From Prostheceraeus crozeri (lineage: Eukaryota > Platyhelminthes > Polycladida > Euryleptidae), in NCBI GenBank assembly GCA_907163375.1, contig CAJQUW010013620.1:95001-159000 (forward strand): a stretch of 64,000 nucleotides of DNA, written 5' to 3'. This document shows positions 25,001 to 37,585 of the stretch, piece after piece (the stretch's first letter is position 1; every line of letters begins with the position of its first letter). Both the position numbers and the translations under genes were made by a program. The notes under the pieces were generated by a model, which was not told where the DNA came from, made no database searches, and was given only the letters and a program-made list of their open reading frames with translations.

Positions 25001-26097
25001 TCAAGAACCTTTATTAGCCATCGCCGTGGCAAAACATGCATGAATGATTTATAAAAAGATGAAATGTTGTGGGTGTGAAGTGATTACAATATGAAATATG
25101 AAATGGTAAAATGATGAAATGAAGCGATGGGATGAAGCGCGTTCGATATCCACCAATAAATACTATCAAATTAGTTTGATGTTTGATAGGAGAGGAGACT
25201 TATCTGTTCAAGACATGGGCTTCAGATAATTTAAATCAAAATGTTAAGGCTGGAATGTATTGTGTAAAAAAATTAACATTTAATTCATTTTCATTCGCTT
25301 TCATTTACTCAAAACTTGATTATAAACAAACATTACATATGTTTCCAAGGTAATCATGCACATAAGATTTAATGATTAATGTTGAGTCGGTTTCATATTT
25401 TTAATGTTGTCAATTTTATTATTATTATAATTATTAACCCTATTAGTGATCCTATTAATAATCGGAGGAGCGGTTAATTAATTATATGCATGATCAATGA
25501 TTTTGAAACTGCAAACACGGTACGTACCTGAAATGTGATTGAGAAATGATGATTAACTTGTTGATTCACTGTCTTGACAACCGTCCTCCGATATAGACTT
25601 TTAGCGAGTGACAGATTTAATCATCTTGTCCGCTGTCTACGCCTATGAGTGATTTTCACGATCATTCAACAATGCAACAGTGCATTTCAACTACCCTTTG
25701 TTATATTTCATCGTTTCATTCATCAATTGTAACTACTTTATCAATAGAAATCTTATCAACCAGCAGTACGTGTTTCATTTCATTCATAGTTCGTCATTTG
25801 ACCACGATATTGATTAGAAAAGTCTATCATGTAGATTGCATGACTACATAGAAATTAATAATACCATAGAAAGTGTGCTATTGTCTATTTCTATGTGAGA
25901 TTACAAGCTTAGAAGTCTATGCTACAAGCATTTATGGATAGTAGATAGTAATGTTTATTATTCGCTCTCTGTGAAATTATTCACCATGTTTGGTGACATC
26001 TCAGATCCTAGATATCTAGCCGAATGTATGGCAATATTTCTATTGTATCAGATATCTTCGTTTGCCAACTATCTTGATCAAAGTAAAAATCATGCTA
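22020..26097 (+). repeat. Satellite array, middle block
   Basis: Continues the same satellite (unit starts near 22700, 23845, 24989) up to a Tc1 insertion. Units here are a variant form: tatgtttcc instead of tatgtatcc from about 23040, attgtatgac instead of attgcatgac, aatatgaaatatgaaatgg in most units, CCCC within the CT tract, and in some a doubled aactcaag. Spacing is therefore about 1145 bp or more. Confidence 0.95.
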
Positions 26098-27431
26098 CAG
26101 TCCGTTTCATAAAAAGTGGATCACCCTAAAATTTGACTAAATAAAACATAAGTATGATACAGAAAGCATTTTTCATGTTATTTCATGTCCCTAATATATT
26201 TAAATGTCCTTATATAATCTGATAAGCTATGATACAGTAACGGTTCTTAAGAAGCTAATATTTTGTGGCCCTACCCTTATTGTCAATGACATTACCAATT
26301 CGTCTAGGCATTGATTCGATGATATCGTTGATTTTTGACTGATCTAACTTTTTTAACAGTGACGTAAGTTGTGATACGCCATCTGTAGGTAGCAGTGAAC
26401 GACGAACATTACGTTTTAGAATACTCCATACATTTTCTATGGGATTCAGATCAGGAGAACGAGCTGGCCAAGATAATGTCCTAAGCCCTAATTGAGACTT
26501 GCATAAGTTGACTCTACTACTCCTGTGACACGTAGCATTATCATCCATAAATAACCAAGTCGATGGATCACCAAGTTGATCTGTCATTTGGCCAATGTTC
26601 ATTCGTAAAACATTCACATAGCGTTCAGAATTCATGGTTCCTTGGTGTATGTGAAGTTCAGAGTGGCCATTGGTCCAAATGCCAGCCCAAGTCAGTAGAG
26701 TCGCACCACCTTGTACCCGGGGACGATGTAAATGTCTCGGAATTTCCTGATCAGATTTTATCCATAATCTCAATCGACCATCACTATCCTTCAGACGGAC
26801 TGATGCCTCATCAGACCAGACAACCCGATCCCATTGATTTCGCCAGTGACAATGACTCATTGCCCACCCTAGTTCTAGCAAGGCTGACACTTTGCCTTTT
26901 GTGAATGCGATCTCGTTATTGTTCATTTGTGCTTTGTATTGTTTTCAACCGGTAAGAGATAGATTTCTAGCTGAAAGCAATCAGGAGTGCTGCCAACACC
27001 ACCGCAACGAAGTCAGGAAGCTATGGAACATGAAGTCCAGTTAATCACATGTAGCAGTTACATTATTGTTGATGAATAATGGTGCTATACTGGCTCTGAT
27101 TGACCGATTTTCTTTATTTTTGTTTTGCTTGATAGCTTTTGGCTTGTAGAACAACATATTACATAACAAAGGAAACAAATGTAATTTTATAAGAGTGAGG
27201 TATGATTTTGTGTAACATTGCTAAATGAAGATCAAATTATCTACTACTTTTTTTTATCTATAACAGGAAAGCAACTCAATATTCATGCTTGAAATTTCCA
27301 ACAATGATATTAGTAAGCGCAACTGACATATCTTCCAAATTTCAGAGAAATTCCTTCAAGTTTGGCGGAGTTAGACAAAGTTGAAGTTAAGGCGATGTTT
27401 AAGGGTGATCCATTTGTTATGAAACAATCTG
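26098..27431 (-). mobile_element. Tc1/mariner-type DNA transposon inserted in the satellite, 1334 bp
   Basis: The ends are imperfect 30-bp inverted repeats: CAGTCCGTTTCATAAAAAGT... at the left and, read inward from the right, CAGATTGTTTCATAACAAAT..., both followed by GGATCACCCT. A TA duplication flanks the element (26096-26097 and 27432-27433), and the satellite resumes exactly where it was split (catgc|TA|aatatgtcg). One transposase fragment lies on the minus strand. TIR mismatch and the incomplete transposase show that it cannot move by itself. Confidence 0.92.
26255..26926 (-). pseudogene. Tc1-type transposase, catalytic part only (DD34E)
   Basis: 223 codons covering the DDE domain: VVWSDEAS gives the first Asp, FMDDNATCH the second, and SPDLNPIENVW the Glu, with 34 residues between the second Asp and the Glu, the Tc1 spacing. 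Family members are about 340 residues with an N-terminal paired-type DNA-binding region. Here the frame opens just before WRNQWDRVVWS, and the roughly 500 bp upstream within the element shows an in-frame stop and no readable helix-turn-helix, so the DNA-binding half is lost or decayed. Confidence 0.88.
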
Positions 27432-30400
27432 TAAATATGTCGTAATCACATCTCTCTCTCTCTCTCTCTCTCGAACTCAAGAACCTTTATTAGCCATCGC
27501 CGTGGCAAAACATGCATGAATGATTTATAAAAAGATGAAATGTTGTGGGTGTGAAGTGATTACAATATGAAATATGAAATGGTAAAATGATGAAATGAAG
27601 CGATGGGATGAAGCGCGTTCGATATCCACCAATAAATACTATCAAATTAGTTTGATGTTTGATAGGAGAGGAGACTTATCTGTTCAAGACATGGGCTTCA
27701 GATAATTTAAATCAAAATGTTAAGGCTGGAATGTATTGTGTAAAAAAATTAACATTTAATTCATTTTCATTCGCTTTCATTTACTCAAAACTTGATTATA
27801 AACAAACATTACATATGTTTCCAAGGTAATCATGCACATAAGATTTAATGATTAATGTTGAGTCGGTTTCATATTTTTAATGTTGTCAATTTTATTATTA
27901 TTATAATTATTAACCCTATTAGTGATCCTATTAATAATCGGAGGAGCGGTTAATTAATTATATGCATGATCAATGATTTTGAAACTGCAAACACGGTACG
28001 TACCTGAAATGTGATTGAGAAATGATGATTAACTTGTTGATTCACTGTCTTGACAACCGTCCTCCGATATAGACTTTTAGCGAGTGACAGATTTAATCAT
28101 CTTGTCCGCTGTCTACGCCTATGAGTGATTTTCACGATCATTCAACAATGCAACAGTGCATTTCAACTACCCTTTGTTATATTTCATCGTTTCATTCATC
28201 AATTGTAACTACTTTATCAATAGAAATCTTATGAACCAGCAGTACGTGTTTCATTTCATTCATAGTTCGTCATTTGACCACGATATTGATTAGAAAAGTC
28301 TATCATGTAGATTGTATGACTACATAGAAATTAATAATACCATAGAAAGTGTGCTATTGTCTATTTCTATGTGAGATTACAAGCTTAGAAGTCTATGCTA
28401 CAAGCATTTATGGATAGTAGATAGTAATGTTTATTATTCGCTCTCTGTGAAATTATTCACCATGTTTGGTGACATCTCAGATCCTAGATATCTAGCCGAA
28501 TGTATGGCAATATTTCTATTGTATCAGATATCTTCGTTTGCCAACTATCTTGATCAAAGTAAAAATCATGCTAAATATGTCGTAATCACATCTCTCTCTC
28601 TCTCCCCCTCTCTCTCTCGAACTCAAGAACTCAAGAACCTTTATTAGCCATCGCCGTGGCAAAACATGCATGAATGATTTATAAAAAGATGAAATGTTGT
28701 GGGTGTGAAGTGATTACAATATGAAATATGAAATGGTAAAATGATGAAATGAAGCGATGGGATGAAGCGCGTTCGATATCCACCAATAAATACTATCAAA
28801 TTAGTTTGATGTTTGATAGGAGAGGAGACTTATCTGTTCAAGACATGGGCTTCAGATAATTTAAATCAAAATGTTAAGGCTGGAATGTATTGTGTAAAAA
28901 AATTAACATTTAATTCATTTTCATTCGCTTTCATTTACTCAAAACTTGATTATAAACAAACATTACATATGTTTCCAAGGTAATCATGCACATAAGATTT
29001 AATGATTAATGTTGAGTCGGTTTCATATTTTTAATGTTGTCAATTTTATTATTATTATAATTATTAACCCTATTAGTGATCCTATTAATAATCGGAGGAG
29101 CGGTTAATTAATTATATGCATGATCAATGATTTTGAAACTGCAAACACGGTACGTACCTGAAATGTGATTGAGAAATGATGATTAACTTGTTGATTCACT
29201 GTCTTGACAACCGTCCTCCGATATAGACTTTTAGCGAGTGACAGATTTAATCATCTTGTCCGCTGTCTACGCCTATGAGTGATTTTCACGATCATTCAAC
29301 AATGCAACAGTGCATTTCAACTACCCTTTGTTATATTTCATCGTTTCATTCATCAATTGTAACTACTTTATCAATAGAAATCTTATCAACCAGCAGTACG
29401 TGTTTCATTTCATTCATAGTTCGTCATTTGACCACGATATTGATTAGAAAAGTCTATCATGTAGATTGTATGACTACATAGAAATTAATAATACCATAGA
29501 AAGTGTGCTATTGTCTATTTCTATGTGAGATTACAAGCTTAGAAGTCTATGCTACAAGCATTTATGGATAGTAGATAGTAATGTTTATTATTCGCTCTCT
29601 GTGAAATTATTCACCATGTTTGGTGACATCTCAGATCCTAGATATCTAGCCGAATGTATGGCAATATTTCTATTGTATCAGATATCTTCGTTTGCCAACT
29701 ATCTTGATCAAAGTAAAAATCATGCTAAATATGTCGTAATCACATCTCTCTCTCTCTCTCCCCCTCTCTCTCTCGAACTCAAGAACTCAAGAACCTTTAT
29801 TAGCCATCGCCGTGGCAAAACATGCATGAATGATTTATAAAAAGATGAAATGTTGTGGGTGTGAAGTGATTACAATATGAAATATGAAATGGTAAAATGA
29901 TGAAATGAAGCGATGGGATGAAGCGCGTTCGATATCCACCAATAAATACTATCAAATTAGTTTGATGTTTGATAGGAGAGGAGACTTATCTGTTCAAGAC
30001 ATGGGCTTCAGATAATTTAAATCAAAATGTTAAGGCTGGAATGTATTGTGTAAAAAAATTAACATTTAATTCATTTTCATTCGCTTTCATTTACTCAAAA
30101 CTTGATTATAAACAAACATTACATATGTTTCCAAGGTAATCATGCACATAAGATTTAATGATTAATGTTGAGTCGGTTTCATATTTTTAATGTTGTCAAT
30201 TTTATTATTATTATAATTATTAACCCTATTAGTGATCCTATTAATAATCGGAGGAGCGGTTAATTAATTATATGCATGATCAATGATTTTGAAACTGCAA
30301 ACACGGTACGTACCTGAAATGTGATTGAGAAATGATGATTAACTTGTTGATTCACTGTCTTGACAACCGTCCTCCGATATAGACTTTTAGCGAGTGACAG

Positions 30401-31361
30401 ATTTAATCATCTTGTCCGCTGTCTACGCCTATGAGTGATTTTCACGATCATTCAACAATGCAACAGTGCATTTCAACTACCCTTTGTTATATTTCATCGT
30501 TTCATTCATCAATTGTAACTACTTTATCAATAGAAATCTTATCAACCAGCAGTACGTGTTTCATTTCATTCATAGTTCGTCATTTGACCACGATATTGAT
30601 TAGAAAAGTCTATCATGTAGATTGTATGACTACATAGAAATTAATAATACCATAGAAAGTGTGCTATTGTCTATTTCTATGTGAGATTACAAGCTTAGAA
30701 GTCTATGCTACAAGCATTTATGGATAGTAGATAGTAATGTTTATTATTCGCTCTCTGTGAAATTATTCACCATGTTTGGTGACATCTCAGATCCTAGATA
30801 TCTAGCCGAATGTATGGCAATATTTCTATTGTATCAGATATCTTCGTTTGCCAACTATCTTGATCAAAGTAAAAATCATGCTAAATATGTCGTAATCACA
30901 TCTCTCTCTCTCTCCCCCTCTCTCTCTCGAACTCAAGAACTCAAGAACCTTTATTAGCCATCGCCGTGGCAAAACATGCATGAATGATTTATAAAAAGAT
31001 GAAATGTTGTGGGTGTGAAGTGATTACAATATGAAATATGAAATGGTAAAATGATGAAATGAAGCGATGGGATGAAGCGCGTTCGATATCCACCAATAAA
31101 TACTATCAAATTAGTTTGATGTTTGATAGGAGAGGAGACTTATCTGTTCAAGACATGGGCTTCAGATAATTTAAATCAAAATGTTAAGGCTGGAATGTAT
31201 TGTGTAAAAAAATTAACATTTAATTCATTTTCATTCGCTTTCATTTACTCAAAACTTGATTATAAACAAACATTACATATGTTTCCAAGGTAATCATGCA
31301 CATAAGATTTAATGATTAATGTTGAGTCGGTTTCATATTTTTAATGTTGTCAATTTTATTA
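27432..31361 (+). repeat. Satellite array, right block
   Basis: Units resume after the Tc1 element with starts near 27473, 28619, 29775 and 30929. All carry the variant markers seen from 23 kb on, and the last three have the doubled aactcaag and a CCCC-interrupted CT tract. The array stops inside a unit at gtcaattttatt, where it meets unrelated sequence starting aaattgac; the junction itself forms an 8-bp inverted repeat (GTCAATTT/AAATTGAC). Confidence 0.95.
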
Positions 31362-32128
31362 AATTGACAGCCACACACACTTTCACACTCAAATCCTTAT
31401 GTTATTTTACGAGTCATATTGGAAGGTCCGAAAACATATAATGACAAAGAAGCAACAATTTATAAAGATTTAAGCAACAAGTAATGCAATCAAATGGTTT
31501 GCAAGACTCACCTGTAATGTATAAGTGAAAAATTTGTCTTCAATATGTGTATATGTAGGACGTATAAATTTTCCGGACCTTCAATGACTCGGTATAGTGC
31601 AAGAGTGAATTAACAGCTATAGAGCAGACTTGTCCGTTGCAGTAAACAGATCTCACTCTCTATTGTCTAATTATCGATTTGATGCAACTTATAAGGCATG
31701 TGTGCATAGCTATCGCTGGTGATTGCTAGCCAGTATCTTATTGGTCCATGTTTCAGCATGGTTTCTTGCCTAGTTTCAGACGATATTGTGCATAACGGTT
31801 TTAGATCATGTAGAATGGCACCGTAGGAGGAATAGCTTGTCAGCTTTATCTATAACACAAAGCAATCTCATATTTGCAGTTTAACATAGAGATAGATGTT
31901 TGTTTTTCATTCCATTCAATATATGGCAAGCTGTTATTCATGATCAAGTGTGCCATAGAGATCTATAGTACGATGACATGCAAATCTCAGAGATGACATT
32001 CAATGTACTAGATTCATTGAATCCATCCAATTGGTTTTTCAATTTCTATGGCTATTGTTATAATAAATTGACGGCTACCCATCAATTATCTATAGTAATC
32101 AATGCATAAAGGATGCATAGATATCTCA
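31362..32128. other. Non-coding DNA right of the satellite
   Basis: AT-rich sequence with no open frame that looks coding. The only structure I see is the MITE-like inverted repeat at 31411-31590. The phrase aaattga(c)(a/g)gc recurs at 31362, 32063 and 34644, a possible trace of a dispersed repeat. Confidence 0.6.
31411..31590. repeat. MITE-like 180-bp inverted-repeat element
   Basis: The left end GAGTCATATTGGAAGGTCCG and the inverted right end GAGTCATTGAAGGTCCGGAA match over about 22 bp with a 2-bp gap. Small size and terminal inverted repeats suggest a non-autonomous DNA transposon. I could not find a clear target duplication, so the exact ends are uncertain. Confidence 0.45.
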
Positions 32129-32550
32129 TTAATCCGAGTTTCTGATTGAATTTGCTTCCTCGATATATCTTGCGAGCATTTTCATCTGTTTTAGATTCAG
32201 TCTGTTCATCGCATCATAGAAATCTGTTCTATTATCAGCTTTAAAGAAGGGAATGAAATTGTTTCTTATATCAATGTATTTTGAACAATGCGAGATAAAG
32301 TGCACCAAATCTTCGACATCATCACTGTCACAATTTTGACATATACATTCATTGTATGATCTTCTGTCATTATATCTACCGATTTCAGTCAATAGTGTGT
32401 GGTTGCCAGTTCTTATTTTCAAAATTGGAAGAACTACTTTATTGTCATTTGTTCAATTCAGATGCGTTTTCAGATTACATTCAAACCGGCATAGTTCTAA
32501 ATATTTCAATCCTTTATGCCTATTTTTAACACTCTCAATCCATTGTTATC
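32129..32550 (-). pseudogene. LINE ORF2 C-terminal tail, copy A
   Basis: The minus strand encodes the C-terminal part of a non-LTR retrotransposon ORF2: a segment with GLKYLELCRFE upstream, then KIRTGNHTLLTEIGRY, a cysteine-histidine knuckle (ECICQNC...HFISHC) and a helical end. The first part sits in another frame from the 97-codon tail, and no reverse transcriptase remains. The same order of motifs is present in copy B 0.8 kb away, so both derive from one LINE family that retrotransposed with strong 5' truncation. Confidence 0.75.
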
Positions 32551-33017
32551 TGAAATTCTCTCTCTCTCTCTCAAATAGTTATGTCGTCATTGTATAGGTC
32601 ATCATTTGATAATGATTTGCATCGTATGGTATGCTAGCTTAATTTTGGAGTTGAGACAATTTGAATTGCTTCAGAGATTTTAGAATGAATGCAATTGTGG
32701 AATTATTCCAGGTATCGAACTATTTGTGACCATCACTATCTTTTCGAAGGAGTACTTTCTTTAAGGAGTTAGACACCACTGAATATATAACACGATGCAC
32801 TCAACATTCAGAGAATTTTAGAATATCAGGTAGAAAATGTCTCCCAAGGAACAGGGATTTTACTCGTCCTGTAGGTTTGAAGGACATTGCGCAGTCAGTA
32901 GTGGTGTATCCAAGGTGTCGCAATCGCTGCACGCGAAAAAGTATTATTTCTATGAGTTCAGATGCGTGTTAATGTATGTAAATGATTGCGATCACATTTG
33001 TTCTTTGATATGAATTG
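32551..33017. other. Non-coding spacer between two LINE tails
   Basis: Contains a short (CT)n tract at about 32556-32573 and otherwise AT-rich sequence with no coding signal that I can support. Confidence 0.5.
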
Positions 33018-33867
33018 TTATAAAAGACAAAAGACAAAAGTTGTTTATTTCCAAAAACATTGGAAAACAATATTACAATTTTGAGGTATAAACTCGTATA
33101 TTGGTTGAATACAGTCAAATACAGCGTGCGGTCAGTGCTGTAGAAAAAAAATTAAGCAGATCAGGAAGGAGAGGAATCAATAATTGAGCATTTATTTAGA
33201 TTTCAGATTCTTTGTGGTGAATTCTTTCTTTTATGACCATGCGTAACTCGTTGGCTTTTTTTAGAAATCTTGCGATGGATTTTAAATGCTTTGGAGTCAA
33301 GGTATTCATTAATTTATGAAATTCAACTATCGAGTTGCAGTAACATAACAATGGTGCAATTTGTTGCCGCATTTTTTGATACAATGGACATTCTATCATA
33401 AAGTGATATAGAGTAGTCTCCACTTTTGATTCATTTCAAAGTTCACAAAGACGTTCTTCATATTGCAATCTTTTTCTGTAACTGCCTGTTACAAAATCGA
33501 ATTTATGATTTTTTGTCCTAAATTTTAGTAACATATTTATATCATTGCAATCGATATCAAAATTCAGATATGATTTCAAGGTTTCCTCAAACTGGCATAG
33601 TTCTAAATACGTCAGACCAGAATGGCTCTCTTTTGCTGTAGATATCCATTTTTCCCTGTTATGCTGACATATTCGGTCTTTTGTAATTCTCAAGTATGCT
33701 TTTTTATCAGCCGTTAGCTGTTCATCCCATAGCTTTGACAGGTTTAGTTTTGTAAGCAATCTGTTTATTCTCCAACACCATGTGTATCTACTCTCATTTC
33801 CATTTGATATCATGTTGAGATATATAGCATTATATACCTGTTTAATTATAACTATCATTACTATCAT
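33018..33867 (-). pseudogene. LINE ORF2 C-terminal tail with 3' end, copy B
   Basis: The minus strand reads a 143-codon frame (WCWRINRLLTKLNLSKLW, GLTYLELCQFEETLK, LLKFRTKNHKFDFVTGSYRK) then, after one TGA at about 33433 where the family has a Cys, the knuckle region ESKVETTLYHFMIECPLY and a Lys-rich end. Downstream come an AATAAA and a tail of tandem TCTTTTG units (33018-33035), the kind of microsatellite 3' end seen in CR1/L2-like LINEs. It is a 5'-truncated dead copy. Confidence 0.78.
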
Positions 33868-35113
33868 TTTCGTACTTATTTACGTATTTTCGTTTTTATA
33901 CTATCATTTTCGTAATTGCCAACCAATAGAAGTACAGAGGAATGTCCGGATTTATGAATTTCCTTGCTCTATATAAATCTCCGACACCGCACCTGAAATC
34001 TTCTAATTCTGGTTTCTCATTGATTGAGACGATCGCTATAATTGTGCTTCCTTATTTAATATCTTCATGCACTTACTCGTATATGATGATTGTAGCCAGT
34101 GTGTCATCAAATTTTTTTTAGGGCTACAACAAGGAAGATTTCTACACATGCGATGACACCCTTGATGATATCTCACATTGCGATGAGCTGCATGTACATG
34201 TAGACCGTTATACATGTAGATTTCATTTAGTCAGTCTGCATGTCGAAATCAAACCGAATAATTAAGTCGCGATAATACAAAACCAAAGCTTGCAATATAT
34301 GCATGTATATCTGATCTCCGCAGCGCCTCAAGAATATCTGGATATGTCACTGGTACAAAAATCACATCACAAATCAATCCAGTTTGCGCTCTGCATAGTG
34401 ATGCAACAGGCTAGCATGTTTTTATAATCACTATAATATGACTTGCTATTTACGGAAATTAGATTTAGATAGTGGGCCACAAGCATCCTTTGTCCATTAG
34501 GTTCTTCAAAATTCAGTTGAAGTTGTTGTCGTCATTACATTCTATCTGAATCACTTGAAATGCTCATTACAATTTTCTGAATACTGTTACATATGATTGG
34601 CCAGCATTGATATATTCTGTGAAAATCAAAGAAATGTTGTTAATTAATTGACAGCTACGTTGAGTTAATAGACAAACAATATTAGCAAACTCTGTAGGCA
34701 AGTTCTTCACTAAGAAATTGAAATGAATCTTCAATCATTAAACCAATCAATTCAAGCTGTGAACGTCTTATCGAAGATGTAGAAAATCCATGTTTATTCT
34801 GTTGATTATTCTGAATTTGCGTTAAACAGGGCAAGACATTCGTATTGTCACTTGAAAGCTTCTTAGTCCCCGCTAATCCATGTTTCAGAAGGTTATTGAA
34901 ATTAGTGCAAAAGATCCGAGATTTGAGTAGCACAATTTTCGAATGACAAAATTTGGCAACAATGCAAGCCACTTTCTGATTTTCCACACAGATAATCCAT
35001 ATTTTCTCAACGGTTGACAACACTCTACGTTTGGGAAGCATTTATGAGACAATGCAGCAATGCATATAATTTCAAATCAAACATAGAAATTTCCACTGTC
35101 ATAAAATATTTCA

Positions 35114-35186
35114 GCCATAGACTTCTAAATTTCTCTGGACAGATAGGTGAGCAAAATTTGAAATCATTTTCTACATGTTCAGGCCA
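35114..35186 (+). repeat. Inverted repeat, left arm
   Basis: Shares atagacttctaaatttctctggacagataggt and acatgttcaggcca (in two blocks) with the reverse complement of 37209-37271, 2 kb away. It could be the ends of a decayed DNA transposon of about 2.1 kb or two dispersed repeat copies; no transposase is visible between the arms. Confidence 0.6.
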
Positions 35187-37208
35187 ACCAACAGTTGTGC
35201 TACAGAAGATCGAATCTTGTAGCTAATCGAAGGGATAGATGACTATTTGATGTGTCTCTTGTGCGATTCAATCTAATGCGAAATACCAAATAAATATGCC
35301 TCTGCTGGTTGTCAACCTAAATGCAATGATAGTGTAACACCAATGCATTCCGCTACATAACAAGGAATTTAGAATCTGTATAGTTGCATCGAGTTAGTAG
35401 AAAGTATTATATCCCAACTAAACATTCCGTCTTGTGTGACCTCCACTTCCACGAACCTGACGACAATACCATCACGAAGTACATAGATCATTATCGCTTG
35501 AAGAAAGTGAAAAAATGAAAAAAATGAAAGTGCAAAGAAGAAAAAATGAAAAAGCGTAATCTAAAGGACACTGCCATCAAAATTCCTCTATGTCTAAATT
35601 CTTCTCCAAACAACTACAAAGTTGCGATTCGGTAGGGCCACGTTTTTAAATACATGTCCTGGCAATAGAAGCACATTCGGAAGTTTCTTTGGAAAGAAGA
35701 TTTTGTCTAAAATCTACAAGGAAATCATTCTATCTGGGTTTGTGATATCTCAAAGCGATCATGGACTACAAAATGACGAACATAAGTTGAAATAACATAA
35801 GTTGAAATCTTCCCTTCAGCGTCGTCTGCGAATGTTCGCATCTATCACGTAGAGAGAAATCCATTCCAACAAGCACATATCATGTATCACAAGTTTTACA
35901 AAGTTATCAATCTGATGACTTTTGTATAATATCTGGATTACCAGTCAATAAAAGAAATTCGAAATCGGATTCAGTTATGTAATAATTGGGAAAGGCTGAT
36001 AAAGTTGCTGGTGCAGTTGAAGTCTGCGGACGGAAGATTAACGCTAGATCCTACCAATATCATTGAACATGCTAAGGGACAATTTCGAGAGGAAAAGAGA
36101 AGCCGCCGATTCCCACACTTTGAATGTCCTGAAATCAAGAGAAACAGAAAACGGAGCTCCTTCTTATATTTCAATGATTACAATGATGATGGACTCAATA
36201 AGCATTCCCAACCTGAGCAGCCATTTCTGAGGAGGTTAGAACAGATATGGAGCGGTCCGACCTGTGATGGAGACCCTTCTGAGAAAAATGACAAGTAGCC
36301 TACTCGAGAAAGTGCAATCGGATTATTTTTATAAGTGTTTTGACTGGACACGTCAAATGACTGGAGCAAATTATTTTATCTCCTTGCGTCATCGCACAGA
36401 GAGTGAAAATAAAATAAAAACAATTTCTTTATTGAAGTTTTTTGGACTCTGAGAAATGTTAATGATAGAATATCATGCAGTCAACCACAGAAGATGAAAT
36501 GTATCCAGGATGTAAATGCTTGCATGCAAGGACTGATTTCAATATGAATTCCAATAATTGAGATGATGCCAGTGGTGCTAGTTGAAATACAAAAAAATGT
36601 GATTCCTGCAGTGTGGTTCCTGTAGTGTGTATCAGAAATATTCAGTTGGCAATGCTCGACATCCATGAAGCTGCAAAACTTTTGAATAAAATTTATCATG
36701 GGGGTCCAAACGCATCTGTGCTTCAGCCATGCATTCTTTGTTGGAGGCTATTCTATGAGATCCAACTGAATAGTTGTCTAAGAGAAAATAGCTTCTTGCT
36801 TTAGAAAAATGAAAGGATGGTGCTCAGAATAGGCTATAGATATATCATTTCTCTTGGTGACTTGTCCGATTACTTCTTCGCAAAATCTTGCTGTACATAC
36901 GTACATGAATCAGATTTCCGAAATTTCAATGAAATATTTCAACAGCATGTGCAAGAAATTTGTTCATAAAATCTCAGATGCCTCATTTCTGAGACTTATT
37001 AGAAGAAAAATCGCAAAAATTGGCTAATAACGTGGAGGTCTAGCAAATGTATTCAACGCATAACCATTCATTCTCATGCGTCCTTACTCCCAATGTACAT
37101 AAATATAGACACATACTGTGCTTTACCTGCATTGTTCTGGCAATACGTTCTCTAAAATTTGATAACGCTTGATGACAGTCTATTTGCAGTAGTCTAATTT
37201 AGGATTGC

Positions 37209-37271
37209 TGGCCTGAACATGCATGAGGCAAATTTCAACCTATCTGTCCAGAGAAATTTAGAAGTCTATGC
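37209..37271 (-). repeat. Inverted repeat, right arm
   Basis: Reverse-complement partner of 35114-35186, somewhat diverged in the middle. Similarity stops on both sides of the arms, so they are about 65-75 bp long. Confidence 0.6.
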
Positions 37272-37585
37272 TTCAGCCCACAGTCAATTATCCACTCTTT
37301 GGGAGTTGTGTATCCCGAGTTCTATATCATATTATTCATAGACATCCCTGCTTTCACGTTATGTTGTGCTTGTACTCTCAAACTTATCAAGTCTCTCTTT
37401 CATCGATAGAATAATTCATGCTTTCGTCTCACCGTATGCATCCTGCCAAGGTATGTAAATAATTCTGTGATTGGATATGTGGCCATCTGACAGTAGCTGC
37501 GTTACCCAATAGTTTCTCGTGTCGACAAGATCTTAGCATTAATCCATGGGTGAAATTGGTTGGCATCAATTTGTATCATCAGGAA

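Larger units (their letters stand above)
33868..37585. other. Non-coding DNA upstream of the sulfotransferase gene
   Basis: No gene is supported. A CCAAT (about 33921) and a TATATAA (about 33970) lie in promoter-like spacing but I see no gene to assign them to. Short open frames (34682-35041 minus, 36005-36298 plus) show no recognised domain. An inverted repeat pair at 35114-35186 and 37209-37271 is the main structure. Part of this stretch may be 5' UTR or introns of the sulfotransferase. Confidence 0.5.

Noticed and set aside
26563-26904. 113-codon plus-strand frame over the Tc1 element
   Set aside because: Shadow of the minus-strand transposase, which has the catalytic motifs.
10660-31361. 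Recurring 68- and 75-codon open frames in each satellite unit
   Set aside because: They repeat only because the unit repeats, contain no domain, change length with CT-tract slippage and are broken by indels in several units. No sign of codon constraint.
10019-31361. Satellite as a hammerhead-bearing retrozyme array
   Set aside because: I looked for CTGATGA plus GAAA on both strands of the unit and found no hammerhead core.
34682-35041. 119-codon minus-strand frame as a host exon
   Set aside because: No recognisable domain and AT-rich composition like its surroundings; no convincing splice sites examined gave a longer frame.
36005-36298. 97-codon frame (QFREEKRSRRFPHFECPEIK) as a gene
   Set aside because: Coding-like composition but no family, no promoter and no supported splice partners; kept only as a note in the intergenic entry.
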